Positions 53,680 through 62,874 of a stretch of DNA of 64,000 nt are shown here, piece by piece. The DNA is taken from assembly GCF_014641655.1 (NCBI RefSeq), contig NZ_BMID01000001.1, positions 620,001 through 684,000 of the forward strand, given 5' to 3'. The number at the start of each line of letters is the position of its first letter. Position 1 is the first letter of the stretch. The translations under genes and the position numbers were made by a program. The stretch is from Pseudoblastomonas marina. Its GTDB lineage: Bacteria > Pseudomonadota > Alphaproteobacteria > Sphingomonadales > Sphingomonadaceae. The notes beneath the pieces were generated by a model that had not been told where the DNA came from, searched no databases, and was given only the letters and a program-made list of their open reading frames with translations.

Positions 53680-54651
53680 TCAGGTCACGTCGAGCTCGAT
53701 ACGGCACTCGACCCCTTCGGGCGGGAATTCGAGGCTGGTCGAGGCCTGCGAGGCGAACACGCGCGAGATCAGCACTGTCCCGAAGCCCTCGCCCTTGGTG
53801 CCGTCGAGCCGCGGGCCGCCCTGTTCCTTCCACCGGATCGAGGCCGCGCGTTCGGTCCCCTCGATCGTCACCTCGACATGGCCCTCGTCGTTCGAGAGCG
53901 CGCCGTATTTGAGCGCGTTGGTGAGCAGCTCGTGGAACACCAGCGCGAGGCCCTGACCGGCCGAATCGCGCAGCACCGGCTCGTTCGAAGCCGCGATCTT
54001 CACACGGTCGTCGAGACCCGGGAAGGCGGACAATTCCGCCTCGAGGATGGTGCTGGGCCGGATCGCGGCGTCGGACTCGGCGACCAGCAGCTGGTGGCTT
54101 CGCGCGAGCGTCCTGACCCGCCCCTCGAGCGCTTCGGCGAAAGACGGGATGTCGTCGGCCTTCTTCGCCGAAAAGCGCACCATCGACTTGATCGTGGCGA
54201 GCATGTTGCGCACGCGGTGGTTGAGTTCCTCGGTGATGAGCCGGAGCCGGGCTTCGTTCTGCTTGGTGTCGGTGATGTCGATCACGTTGCCGATCAGTTT
54301 CACCGTCTTCCCGGCATCGTCCTGCAGCGGCCGGCCCGAAGCCCGGATCCAGCGTATCTCGCCGTTCGCGGTCGCGATCCGGCATTCGAACGACCATTCG
54401 CGGTTCTCCGCGATCGCTGCTTTCTGCAGCCGGTCGACCCTTGCCCGGTCCTCCTCGACGATGTGATCGAGGAACATGTCGTAGGTCCATTCCGCCAATG
54501 TTTCGGAATAGCCGAAGATGCGGTCGTGGACATGGTTGCGGACGGCGCGGCCCGAGCCGAGATCGAGCTCCCACACGCCGATGTCGCTCGCTTCTATCAC
54601 GAGGCGGAGGTGGTCGGCACTTCGTTCTTCGAACGGTCTGAGGTCGGGCAT
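53680..54651 (-). CDS. PAS-domain HWE histidine kinase
   Basis: 323 residues, no membrane helices, so cytoplasmic. A PAS_3-type domain (about 14-128) has no LOV cysteine motif. The HWE kinase region has phospho-acceptor His145 (ELNHRVRNMLATIKSM), the N-box FHELLTNALKYGAL, and WKEQGGP (the W-x-E element). It has no receiver domain and no adjacent response regulator. HWE kinases often feed PhyR in the general stress response, a fitting role given the EcfG promoter at 38569 (inference). Confidence 0.9.
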   Translation of the reverse strand: MPDLRPFEERSADHLRLVIEASDIGVWELDLGSGRAVRNHVHDRIFGYSETLAEWTYDMFLDHIVEEDRARVDRLQKAAIAENREWSFECRIATANGEIRWIRASGRPLQDDAGKTVKLIGNVIDITDTKQNEARLRLITEELNHRVRNMLATIKSMVRFSAKKADDIPSFAEALEGRVRTLARSHQLLVAESDAAIRPSTILEAELSAFPGLDDRVKIAASNEPVLRDSAGQGLALVFHELLTNALKYGALSNDEGHVEVTIEGTERAASIRWKEQGGPRLDGTKGEGFGTVLISRVFASQASTSLEFPPEGVECRIELDVT

Positions 54652-54673
54652 GGCGGGGTTTCTAATTCAGGCC

Positions 54674-54797
54674 GATTTGTCTGTCACCATCGGACGAAAT
54701 GATCTCCTTCGCGACCCGCGACCACCCCCGCCCGGTCGCCAGCCGGATCGGGCATCACAACCGGACCGACCGCTAACGACCCGATTGCAGACAAATC
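54674..54797. repeat. 10-bp inverted repeat bracketing a gene-free segment
   Basis: GATTTGTCTG (54674-54683) and its exact complement CAGACAAATC (54788-54797) flank 104 bases between the kinase start and the amidohydrolase promoter. The right arm overlaps the -35 box of the promoter at 54785. Possible operator or recombination scar. Confidence 0.45.
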
Positions 54798-54813
54798 CTT
54801 ATAGGGTTGATAT
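54785..54813 (+). promoter_or_regulatory. promoter of the amidohydrolase gene
   Basis: TTGCAG, 17 bases, TGATAT, 26 bases before the ATG. A better sigma-70 match than most promoters in this GC-rich window, in keeping with the foreign base composition of the gene it drives. Confidence 0.55.
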
Positions 54814-54839
54814 AGCTTCTGCGCTCAAAGGGGAGTGCC

Positions 54840-55838
54840 ATGAAAGCCTTTATCCCTCTCGCAACACTATGCCTCGCCGGGCCTGCTCTTGCTCAGCAAG
54901 CTCCCGTAATCGATATGCATATGCATGTTGAGCCTGTCGGCGATGACCCTCTAGTGAAATATTGTCTGCCACTGCAAGCGGTTGAACCACCGCTTGATCA
55001 TACCAGGCCCGTTGTAGATCAATATTTCCGAAGTTGGCTCAATCCCACTTGCGAGGAGTTTCTAGAGCCGGTTGCGAGCGACGAAGAGTTGCTGACGACA
55101 ACGCTGCTTCGGATGAGAGCCAACAATACGATTGCTGTTCTCCAAGGCGAAGCGGATCGAGTGCGTGAATGGATGGAGGCCGCTCCGGGACGCTTTATCC
55201 CGAGTCTCAAATTCAGTGTCGGACGCGATAATCATGAAGACGTCTCCTGGGTCAGGGAGGCCTTCGCTAATGGCGGTTTCATAATGCTCGGCGAGGTTGG
55301 GAATCAATATCGCGGGGTTGCTCCTAACGATCCAAGAATGGACGCAATATGGGCGATGGCTGCTGAGCTTGATGTTCCGGTCGGGTATCATAGTGGGCTT
55401 GGACCGCCGGGAATCACACCGACCCTCTACCCAAACTTTTCAGTAGCTGCCGGAAATCCATTGCTTTTCGACGATGTCCTGAAGCGACATCCAAACCTGC
55501 GGATATCAATCCAACACATGGCGATGGGTTTTCATGACGAGCTGAAAATGATGATGTGGACCTATCCGACGCTATACGTTGAATTAAGCGGGCCGATAAC
55601 CGGATCGGAGGACTTCCACTCCTACCTGAAGGACCTCATCGACGCTCGGCTGGAGAACCGAATCCTATTCGGTGTTGATGCTATGTTTTGGCCTGATCTG
55701 CTCGACCAGGCCATCGCGGAAATTGAGAATGCAGAGTATCTCAGCGAAGATCAGAAGAGGAAAATCTTGTTTGAGAACGCGGTAAGGTTCCTGAACCTCA
55801 ACCGCAACGATGCACTCGAGAGGGCCGTGAATAATTAG
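54840..55838 (+). CDS. secreted amidohydrolase-family (amidohydrolase 2) metal hydrolase, probably acquired
   Basis: 332 residues. Signal peptide MKAFIPLATLCLAGPALA, then a TIM-barrel amidohydrolase: N-terminal metal motif IDMHMHVE, a likely His in VGYHSGLG and another in IQHMAMG, and Asp in LFGVDAMFW near the end of the barrel. It probably hydrolyses or decarboxylates a cyclic or aromatic substrate in the periplasm. Base composition is much lower in GC than the neighbours (about half G+C by eye) and codons such as ATA, TTA, ACA and AAT are frequent. This marks recent transfer. It stands alone with its own promoter. Confidence 0.8.
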   Translation: MKAFIPLATLCLAGPALAQQAPVIDMHMHVEPVGDDPLVKYCLPLQAVEPPLDHTRPVVDQYFRSWLNPTCEEFLEPVASDEELLTTTLLRMRANNTIAVLQGEADRVREWMEAAPGRFIPSLKFSVGRDNHEDVSWVREAFANGGFIMLGEVGNQYRGVAPNDPRMDAIWAMAAELDVPVGYHSGLGPPGITPTLYPNFSVAAGNPLLFDDVLKRHPNLRISIQHMAMGFHDELKMMMWTYPTLYVELSGPITGSEDFHSYLKDLIDARLENRILFGVDAMFWPDLLDQAIAEIENAEYLSEDQKRKILFENAVRFLNLNRNDALERAVNN

Positions 55839-55975
55839 CTGACTCAATACCCATGGCTATGTCCGCCAACCACCCATAGTCGGACATTTCGAAGAGGCAG
55901 GTGCCCGTTGAAGCGGACTGTCCGTTCAGCACAGGCGCGGGAGCATGGAAACACGGTCGCGCCGCGCCTCCGCCC

Positions 55976-57250
55976 CTACCGCCACCCGCTCCACCACGCC
56001 CAGCGCAGGAAATCCTGGTTGTCGGCCAGCGCGCCCGCGCTCAGCACCGGCCAGAAATAGGCACAGGCGAGCACCGCGCCGATCGTCGCGGCATAGGCGG
56101 GCCAGCGCCTGCCTTCGTCCCACCACCGCCCGGTCACCAGCGCGAGCGCGGCCATCAGCGCGAGCGCGGGCAGCAGGTAGTGGAAATAGAACTGGACCGG
56201 CTTTTCGGCGATCACCCACAGCCCCATCAGCGCGGCCCAGGCGAGCGGCGGAGCGAGCCACAGCATCTCGCCCGAGCGCACCCAGCGCCAGCCGCACAAT
56301 GCCAGCGCGGCGAGGCCGAGATACATCGTCACCGGGTTGCCGATCAGCATTATCCCGCGCTGCGCACCGTCGACGACCTCGTAGAGATACCAGATCCCGC
56401 GCAGGTTGAAGATCCATTGCCACCACACGCTCTGGTAGGGGTGCTCCTCGACCACGCTCGCCTGCAGCCAGATCATCCGCTGGTGGTGGCCGATCACGTC
56501 GAAGGGCGAGAGCGGATCGGTGGCGTAGAAGAAGGCCGGGGCGAAGGTCAGCCAGTAGGCGGCGAGCGGCAGCAGGCCGAGCCACAGCGCGGCTTCGGCG
56601 AGCCGCATGCCGGGAACCGCACCGCCTTCCTTCGTCACCAGCCCGCGCGCGCCTTCATCGCGCAGCTTGGCCCACAGGAAGGCCAGCCCGGGCAGCACGA
56701 GCAGCGGGGCGACGCTCCACTTGGTGCCGAGCGCCAACCCCATCAGCACGCCCGCCAGCCCGAATTGCCAGCGCGCGCGTGTCGGCTCCCGTAGTCCTCG
56801 CACGAAGGCCCATGCGGCGAGCAGCGCGAACCCCGCCATCGGCCCGTCGAGCATGGCGTGGCGGGCATGGACGATCCACAGGAAGCTCGTCGCGAGCAAC
56901 ACGCCCGCGATCACGGTCGTCGCGCGCGAAAAGCTCGCCCACCACAGCAACCGCATGAAGCCGAACAGGCCGAGCACGCCCGAGGCCCACGGCACGATCC
57001 GCCAGCCGATCGGCCCATCGCCGAACAGCGCCATGCCGCCCGCGAACAACGCCTTGCCGAGCAGCGGGTGCTCGACATTGGCGGGGGCGACGAGATCGGC
57101 CAGCGTGCGCGCGGCGGGGATGTAATGGACCTCGTCGAAATAGGGTTTCGACGGAATGCCGAGCCGGATCGCGGCGAGCACCGCGAAGCCGAAGGCGATG
57201 CCCACGCACCACCAGAGCGGATCGGACTGTCGGCGTGCGGGCTGCTCCAT
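55976..57250 (-). CDS. PMT/GT39-type membrane glycosyltransferase
   Basis: 424 residues from ATG 57250; ATG 57277 would add nine residues. About eleven membrane helices. The first loop has the catalytic Asp-Glu pair in PYFDEVHYIPAAR typical of dolichyl-phosphate-mannose protein O-mannosyltransferases, and the conserved HARHAMLDGPM segment follows. It transfers a sugar from a polyprenyl-phosphate donor to protein or lipid on the periplasmic side. Divergent from the S9 peptidase with about 95 bases between. Confidence 0.88.
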   Translation of the reverse strand: MEQPARRQSDPLWWCVGIAFGFAVLAAIRLGIPSKPYFDEVHYIPAARTLADLVAPANVEHPLLGKALFAGGMALFGDGPIGWRIVPWASGVLGLFGFMRLLWWASFSRATTVIAGVLLATSFLWIVHARHAMLDGPMAGFALLAAWAFVRGLREPTRARWQFGLAGVLMGLALGTKWSVAPLLVLPGLAFLWAKLRDEGARGLVTKEGGAVPGMRLAEAALWLGLLPLAAYWLTFAPAFFYATDPLSPFDVIGHHQRMIWLQASVVEEHPYQSVWWQWIFNLRGIWYLYEVVDGAQRGIMLIGNPVTMYLGLAALALCGWRWVRSGEMLWLAPPLAWAALMGLWVIAEKPVQFYFHYLLPALALMAALALVTGRWWDEGRRWPAYAATIGAVLACAYFWPVLSAGALADNQDFLRWAWWSGWR

Positions 57251-57345
57251 CGCGGCCTGCCTATGCAATCGCGCCATGGCTCACAAGCATCTTGGCAAAC
57301 GGGACCAAGGGGTTATCGTGGCGCGCAGGGGAAGGGGGTCGCAGC

Positions 57346-59451
57346 ATGATCGACAGCGAACGAATCCGGGCGGCTTTCGCCGCGCTTGCGCTCGGGCTCT
57401 GCGTCGGGCTCGGCTGGACCGCGCCGGCGCTGGGCCAGCAAGCCGTGGCGGCGGAGACACCGCCGGCGGCAAGCGCTGCGGCGGAGGATGGTGTCGCGCC
57501 GTCGCCACCGCGAGCGGTCGACGCGGTCGCGCTGATTCCGACGGCCGATTTCGTCGGGCGCGTGCCGTTCACAAGCCCGACCCTGTCGCCCGACGGAAGC
57601 CGGTTCGCGCTGTTCATCGAGGAAGACGAGCGCAACAAGCTGGTGATCTACGACGCGGCGACGCGCCGGCCCAGCCGCGCGATCCTGCTGCCCGAAAACC
57701 TGCATCCCTCGCGCCTGCGCTGGGCCGGGCCCGACAAGATCCTCGTCAGCGTCCGCGCGATCACGATCGTCTACGGGGTGTTCCCGGTCCCCGTGTCGCG
57801 CCTGTTCGCGTTCGATCTCGCCAGCGGGAAGACCTTCTTCGTCGGGCGCGAGAAGCAGGGGCTGACCGGCGACGACGTGATCTACACCGACCCGGCGGGC
57901 GAATTCATCCTGCTGTCTTCCTCGAGCAAGCTGTTCGCTGATGCCGAGGTGCACAAGGTGTTCCTCGACGGGAGCGAGTTCGACGATACCGCCGTGCGGG
58001 TGCAGAAGCGCAAGGGCGATTCGGATACCTGGTTCGCCGACAATGAGGGCGTCGTCCGGCTCGGCATTCATTTCAACGGCAAGCGGCGCCGGATCTGGTA
58101 CCGCTCGAGCGCCGACGACGACTGGGACAAGGTCGCGAGCTTCAAGTATTACGACGATGCGGCCGAATACTGGAACGTCATCTCGATCTCGGCGGGCTCC
58201 GATATCGGCTACATCATGGCGAAGGGCGACGGGGGCCGGATCGCGGTCCGCGAATTCGATTTCCGCACCGGCGAGCCCGGGCGGACGGTCTACGAGCACG
58301 CCGATTGGGATCTCGAATCCGCCGCGGTCGACAGCGTGCACGGCCTGCTCGCGGTCAGCTACACCGACGATCGCGAGCGGACCGAGTGGCTCCATCCCGA
58401 ACTGGCGAAATGGCAGGGCGTGCTCGAGGAGGCGCTGGGCGGGGCCCAGGTGACGATCCGCCAGTGGTCGGCGGGGCTCGAACGGATGGTGGTGTGGACC
58501 GGGAGCGAGGCCGATCCGGGCGCGCTCTACATCTTCACCCCGGCCGAGATGAAGCTCGACCTGTTCACCAACCTCCTGCCGACGCTCGACCATACCCAGC
58601 TGGCGAGGTCGAAGGCGGTGACCTATGCCGCGCGCGACGGGACGAAGTTGCGCGCCTATCTGACCCTGCCGCGCGGGCTCGAGGCGAAGAACCTGCCGCT
58701 GATCGTGCTGCCGCATGGCGGCCCGTTCCACGTCCGCGACATGCTGGCCTACCATCCCGAGGTGCAATTGCTCGCCAATCGCGGCTACGCCGTGCTGCAG
58801 CCCAATTTCCGCGGCTCCTCGGGCTATGGCGAGGCGTTCGAGAAGCTCGGTTACGGCGAGATCGGGCGCGGCATGCAGGACGATCTCGACGATGCCCGGG
58901 CCTGGGCGATCGCGCAGGGCTATGCCGATCCCGCGCGCGTTTGCATGGTTGGCGGATCGTATGGCGGATACGCCGCGGTCTGGTCGGTGGTGCGCAATCC
59001 CGATCTCTACGTCTGCGCCGCGAGCTGGGCCGGGGTGACCGACTGGAAGGACATGCTCGATTACGACAAGGACTTCCTCGACCGCCGGGACGGCAAGCGC
59101 TGGACGATGATGGTCGAGGGCGAGGTGCGCAAGGGCGACCTCGACGAGGTCTCGCCGCGCGAATTCGCGCGCCGGATCGGCCGCCCGCTGCTGCTCGCGC
59201 ACGGCAAGAAGGACGACAACGTGCCGTTCAAGCAGCATATCCAGATGATGAAGGCGGTCGACGGCGCGCCGCATGTCGAGGAACTGGTGCTCGACAAGGC
59301 GGGGCACTCGCTGGTGCGCCCCGAGGACGAGCAGGCATGGTACGACCGGCTGCTCGCGTTCCTCGCCAGGCACAACCCCTCGGCGCGCAATCCCGCGCCC
59401 GTCCCGGAGACCCAGCCCGACGCCGAGGCCGAGCTCGCTAGCGCACCCTGA
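57346..59451 (+). CDS. secreted S9 prolyl-oligopeptidase-family peptidase
   Basis: 701 residues from ATG 57346 with GGGGG upstream. A signal peptide (about 1-27) precedes a beta-propeller (about 55-430) and a C-terminal alpha/beta hydrolase domain with triad Ser538 (GGSYGGY), Asp623/624 (GKKDDNVPF) and His654 (KAGHSL). It cleaves or deacylates short peptides in the periplasm, either as a dipeptidyl/acylaminoacyl peptidase or an oligopeptidase. A Pro/Ala/Glu-rich tail closes the protein. Single gene. Confidence 0.9.
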   Translation: MIDSERIRAAFAALALGLCVGLGWTAPALGQQAVAAETPPAASAAAEDGVAPSPPRAVDAVALIPTADFVGRVPFTSPTLSPDGSRFALFIEEDERNKLVIYDAATRRPSRAILLPENLHPSRLRWAGPDKILVSVRAITIVYGVFPVPVSRLFAFDLASGKTFFVGREKQGLTGDDVIYTDPAGEFILLSSSSKLFADAEVHKVFLDGSEFDDTAVRVQKRKGDSDTWFADNEGVVRLGIHFNGKRRRIWYRSSADDDWDKVASFKYYDDAAEYWNVISISAGSDIGYIMAKGDGGRIAVREFDFRTGEPGRTVYEHADWDLESAAVDSVHGLLAVSYTDDRERTEWLHPELAKWQGVLEEALGGAQVTIRQWSAGLERMVVWTGSEADPGALYIFTPAEMKLDLFTNLLPTLDHTQLARSKAVTYAARDGTKLRAYLTLPRGLEAKNLPLIVLPHGGPFHVRDMLAYHPEVQLLANRGYAVLQPNFRGSSGYGEAFEKLGYGEIGRGMQDDLDDARAWAIAQGYADPARVCMVGGSYGGYAAVWSVVRNPDLYVCAASWAGVTDWKDMLDYDKDFLDRRDGKRWTMMVEGEVRKGDLDEVSPREFARRIGRPLLLAHGKKDDNVPFKQHIQMMKAVDGAPHVEELVLDKAGHSLVRPEDEQAWYDRLLAFLARHNPSARNPAPVPETQPDAEAELASAP

Positions 59452-59454
59452 GGA

Positions 59455-60213
59455 TCAGCTCCCGAACAGCGTGAACGGTTCGCGGCAGAAGCCGCGGCCG
59501 TCGGGTGCCGAGCCGAGCGAGCCCGAGACGATGTGGAGCGTATCGCCCTCGCGCCGCACGGTCAGCGGGGCGCGGTCGTCGGGGAGGTAGTTGGAGCTCT
59601 CGACCTCGAGCGCGAGCGCGCCGCTCGCAGGATCGTATTCGTAGCTCCCGGCATAATCGCGGCGCGAGCCCATCGGCAGCCAGGTGACGTAGAAGCGCCC
59701 GCCCGCCGCGAGCCTGAAATCCACCACCGGCGCGGTGTCGACGGGGCAATCGGCGCGCTCCTGCGTCCACAGCCCGACCAGCGGATCGGCCGCGGCGGAG
59801 AACACGGTGATCGGCGCGGGGGCGATCTCGCGCCCGTCGAAAGTCGCGCGCAGCACGATCGCGGTGCCCGAGGGCGCGTCCTTGGCGAGCGTCGCGGTGA
59901 CGGTCCCGTCGTCGCGCCGCGCGAAGCGGACGAGATCGGGCCGGTCGGCGCTGACCGCGTCGATACAGCCCGGCGGCAGCGGGTCGAAATTGGAGGGGTA
60001 GGCGCTCTGCCCGGGCCGCAGTTCGATCGTCTCGCCGGCCTCGACCGAGCGCGGGTTGAGCCACAATATGATCCCCCCGCCATCCGGGTCGGTCGCGCAG
60101 GCCTCGGCGCCCGAAAGCGGCGCGGGCGGGAGCGATTGGGGCGTGACCATCGCGGCGGGACAGCCGCCGAGCAGCAGGAGCGCGGACCCGGCGAGCGCCG
60201 CGCGGGCGATCAC
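59455..60213 (-). CDS. lipoprotein of unknown function
   Basis: 252 residues from GTG 60213, which overlaps the apaG stop (GTGA), so translation is coupled. Lipobox LLLLGGC at about residues 12-18. The first half (50-140) resembles an Ig-like or beta-sandwich domain (IELRPGQSAYPSNFDPL); the second half (about 150-250) reads as a META- or lipocalin-like barrel (GLWTQERADCPVDTAPVVDFRL, repeated YEYDPASGALALEVES). Four cysteines pair plausibly. Not recognised further. Confidence 0.75.
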   Translation of the reverse strand: MIARAALAGSALLLLGGCPAAMVTPQSLPPAPLSGAEACATDPDGGGIILWLNPRSVEAGETIELRPGQSAYPSNFDPLPPGCIDAVSADRPDLVRFARRDDGTVTATLAKDAPSGTAIVLRATFDGREIAPAPITVFSAAADPLVGLWTQERADCPVDTAPVVDFRLAAGGRFYVTWLPMGSRRDYAGSYEYDPASGALALEVESSNYLPDDRAPLTVRREGDTLHIVSGSLGSAPDGRGFCREPFTLFGS

Positions 60214-60623
60214 TGCGCGGTTTCTCCGGCTTCGAGCGGGAAGAACGGGATCGCCGCCTCGAACCGCTGTCCGGTCTTCTCCCCGTCGACCACGACGAAT
60301 GTATATCGCCCCTCCATTGAGCCCCATGGCGTCGGCAGCGGGCAGCCCGAGACGTAATCGTGGCTCTCGCCCGGGCGCAGCACCGGCTGTTCGCCGACCA
60401 CGCCTTCGCCCTCGACGAGGTTCACCCCGCCGCCCGCATCGGTGATCCGCCAATGCCGCGTGAGCAGCTGCACCGCGCGGTCCGAGTGGTTCTCGACCCG
60501 CACGTGATAGGCCCAGAACCAGCGCGCTTCCTCGGGCGCGGACTGTTCGGGCAGGTAGCTGACGGAGACCCGCACGGTAATCCCGTCGGTCATCGCGGCG
60601 TGGTCGAAGAAGGAATCGAGCAT
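60210..60623 (-). CDS. apaG: ApaG-domain protein
   Basis: 137 residues from ATG 60623. Fibronectin-like fold with the signature VRVENHSDRAVQLLTRHWRITDA and HDYVSGCPLPTPWGSMEGRYTF. ApaG affects Co2+/Mg2+ sensitivity in enteric bacteria and binds pyrophosphates; its exact role is open. It is the first gene of a two-gene operon with the lipoprotein. Confidence 0.92.
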   Translation of the reverse strand: MLDSFFDHAAMTDGITVRVSVSYLPEQSAPEEARWFWAYHVRVENHSDRAVQLLTRHWRITDAGGGVNLVEGEGVVGEQPVLRPGESHDYVSGCPLPTPWGSMEGRYTFVVVDGEKTGQRFEAAIPFFPLEAGETAQ

Positions 60624-60773
60624 GGCGCGAAGGTAGCGGGAGAGGGGCGTCGGGGGCAAGGGTGGGAAGCGGGCCGCGCCTCGCCCGCGCGATTTGCCAG
60701 CGCCGCGCCTGCGCGCAATAAGAGCACTGCGCCCGCGCGCAACGAGGCGGGATCGCGAAGCGGGAGGGCGGAA

Positions 60774-61436
60774 ATGGACTTCATGAAGATCCTCAAGAGC
60801 CTCGAACAGGCGCTCTACGAGGTGATGGTGTGGCTGGTGTTCTACCCGCTCACCATGTGGCGCGTGATCACCCGCCCGGGCGAGATGATGGCCTATGCCG
60901 ACGACGAGCTCGACGACGAGGACGAGGACCGGTACTCGGACAAGCTCAGCCCGCCGATCTTCCTCGCGATCACGCTCGCGCTGTCGCACCTGCTCGAAAT
61001 CGCCACCGGCCAGTTCACCCGGCAGGAGGGCTTCCTTGGCGACGAGCGCAACCTGCTCGCCTTCCGCATGATCGTGTTCAGCGTGTTCCCGCTGGTGCTG
61101 TCGGTGCGGTTGCTGCGGCGCCAGGGCATCGCGCTCGATCGCAAGACGCTGCGCCCGCCCTTCTACGCCCAGTGCTACGTCGCCGCGCCGTGGGCGTTGG
61201 TGAGCGGTTCGGCGGTGCTCGTCGCCGTTTCGCTGCGGGGCGAGACGGTCGAAGCGCTCGGCATCGCGCTCGCCGCGATCGCGGCCGCCTGCGTGTGGTA
61301 CCTCGCGCTGCAGGCGCGCTGGTTCGCCCGGATGCTCTCGATCGGCATCTGGCGCGGCTTCGGCCTCGCCGTCCTCACCTTCGTCCAGGCGACCGTGCTG
61401 GTGCTGCTGCTGGGAACGCTGGTCACCGAGATCTGA
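60774..61436 (+). CDS. membrane protein, unknown function (parent of the pseudogene at 61762)
   Basis: 220 residues from ATG 60774 with GGGAGGG upstream. One N-terminal hydrophobic helix (LYEVMVWLVFYPLTMWRVI), an acidic segment (DDELDDEDEDRYSDKL), then four further membrane helices. A VRLLRRQGIALDRKTLRPPFY cytoplasmic loop is repeated in decayed form 0.4 kb downstream. Inner-membrane location; function unknown. Confidence 0.8.
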   Translation: MDFMKILKSLEQALYEVMVWLVFYPLTMWRVITRPGEMMAYADDELDDEDEDRYSDKLSPPIFLAITLALSHLLEIATGQFTRQEGFLGDERNLLAFRMIVFSVFPLVLSVRLLRRQGIALDRKTLRPPFYAQCYVAAPWALVSGSAVLVAVSLRGETVEALGIALAAIAAACVWYLALQARWFARMLSIGIWRGFGLAVLTFVQATVLVLLLGTLVTEI

Positions 61437-61761
61437 GCGGAATTATTTGTTTTCGACCCTCAGACGCCGGGCGGCGGACATCCGTCCGCCTTGACTTCGG
61501 CCTGACCGGCCGGCGTGCGGTCGCACGCGTGCGCGCTATCGCGCGCAAATTCTGGACGGACATTGCGAGATAGCGCCAAGCGGACACGACCAAGGCGGTC
61601 GCCCGCAGGCCGACCAGGCCAAGGCAAGCCCGACCGGGCGCCCGCAGGTGCCTCGGAGCGTAGCGGAGAGAATAGCACCGAGGATGGACCCGCGGATGCG
61701 GGTCCGGAACCAAAAAGACTCTCCCCCACGCCGCGCACCCCCTCGGGCGTTTTCGATCTAC
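61437..61761. other. gene-free stretch with hairpin-forming GC sequence
   Basis: No credible reading frame. Contains a GGACCCGC/GCGGGTCC hairpin near 61688-61707 and several GC-rich inverted motifs. It separates a membrane protein gene from its decayed duplicate and may be remnant DNA from the duplication. Confidence 0.6.
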
Positions 61762-61997
61762 CCTCTGTGATGTCGCTGCGGCTGCTGCGGCGCAAACGCG
61801 TGAGGTTGAACCGCAATACGCTCAGGTCACCGTTTTAGCTGCAGAGCTTTCCGGTAGCGGCCTTTGCGTTCGTCATCAGCGTGATGCCGCTTCTGGTCGC
61901 CGAAACGATGCCGGTTACCTCGGGATCTCTCGGGGTAATGCTGTCGATCATGCTGGCGGTGACGATCTGGTAGCTCGTCTAGGAGGCGCGATGGGTT
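61762..61997 (+). pseudogene. decayed partial duplicate of the 60774-61436 membrane protein gene
   Basis: The frame from ATG 61770 reads SLRLLRRKRVRLNRNTLRSPF, which matches the VRLLRRQGIALDRKTLRPPFY loop of the gene at 60774. It continues after an in-frame TAG (61836) with LQSFPVAAFAFVISV, then W-TAG-LV-TAG-EARW where the parent has WYLALQARW. The spacing between the two matching ends is nearly identical (about 44 residues). The 5' half is missing and three in-frame TAG codons interrupt the rest. Two of the three TAGs replace parent Tyr codons (TAC). Confidence 0.75.
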
Positions 61998-62088
61998 TCG
62001 CACCCCGCCGGCGGGGCTTTTCAAAAATGGATAAGAATATAAGAATATTTCGCATCGACCGATTCGTTCGATCGGGGGAGATGGTTTT

Positions 62089-62874
62089 ATGCATCGATTT
62101 GGGAAGATTGTTTCATCTTTCGCATGCGCGGCCTTGGTGGCCGCGCCGCTCGCGGCGGAAGATGCCAGCCAGCTGGTCGACATCAACGGATCGCTTGGCC
62201 GGGACGCGGAGCGCGCACTGCAGGATCGCGGCTTCGCGCATATTTCCACGCACAAGAACTCGATGGGCTACATCTACAGCTACTGGTGGGACGAGGCCGA
62301 TGGCGATTGCGTCCAGGTCGAAGTGTATGATGGCCGCGTGGAATCCATCACCGACGCTTCCGACGAGGATTGCGGCAAGCACGAGGGATCTGATGCCGGA
62401 GCAGCCGTGGCGGTGGTTGCTGGCGTTGCGATCCTCGGCGCGCTGCTGGCGCACAAGTCGCACCATCATGACGACGGCAAGCACGCAGAGGATGCGCAGG
62501 CGGAATCCGCATACGAGCGCGGTTACAATGACGGGCTCCACAACGCGCCCTATCACAACGCCGCGCGCTCCGATGCCTACTCCAGCGGCTACCAGGCAGG
62601 CGTGGACGAACGCAGTGCCAATTTGCGCTATCATTCCGGACGTGGCGGCTATGCGCAGACGGCCCAGTTCGAGGATCTGAGGGATGCCCGGGCCGCGGGC
62701 GGAATGTCCGAACTCGAACGGCGCGGATTCCGCCAGGTCGATAATTTCACGTCCGGCAACGCGCGCTATTCGATCCAGTGGCAACCGCAAACGCGCCAGT
62801 GCGTCCAGGTGACGATCGCCGATGGCCGGCTGTACGACCTGCGCGATATCCAGCAGCATCCCAAATGTCGGTGA
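62089..62874 (+). CDS. secreted protein with duplicated Cys-containing domain
   Basis: 261 residues with GGGGGAG before the ATG. Signal peptide [23 protein letters not shown]. Two copies of one domain flank a central hydrophobic helix: copy A (about 31-95) has RALQDRGF and [16 protein letters not shown] ending in Cys95; copy B (about 194-260) has SELERRGF and [16 protein letters not shown] ending in Cys260. The central helix (104-121) is followed by HHHDDGKH and repeated [17 protein letters not shown] segments. Its stop overlaps the next gene's start by 10 bases. Function unknown; envelope location likely. Confidence 0.8.
   Translation: MHRFGKIVSSFACAALVAAPLAAEDASQLVDINGSLGRDAERALQDRGFAHISTHKNSMGYIYSYWWDEADGDCVQVEVYDGRVESITDASDEDCGKHEGSDAGAAVAVVAGVAILGALLAHKSHHHDDGKHAEDAQAESAYERGYNDGLHNAPYHNAARSDAYSSGYQAGVDERSANLRYHSGRGGYAQTAQFEDLRDARAAGGMSELERRGFRQVDNFTSGNARYSIQWQPQTRQCVQVTIADGRLYDLRDIQQHPKCR

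Noticed and set aside
53680-54651. PAS domain as a LOV photosensor
   Set aside because: The flavin-binding GxNCRFLQ motif is missing, so light sensing through LOV is not supported.
61762-61997. Amber-recoded functional gene
   Set aside because: Loss of the 5' half along with three stops is better explained by decay; kept only as an alternative.
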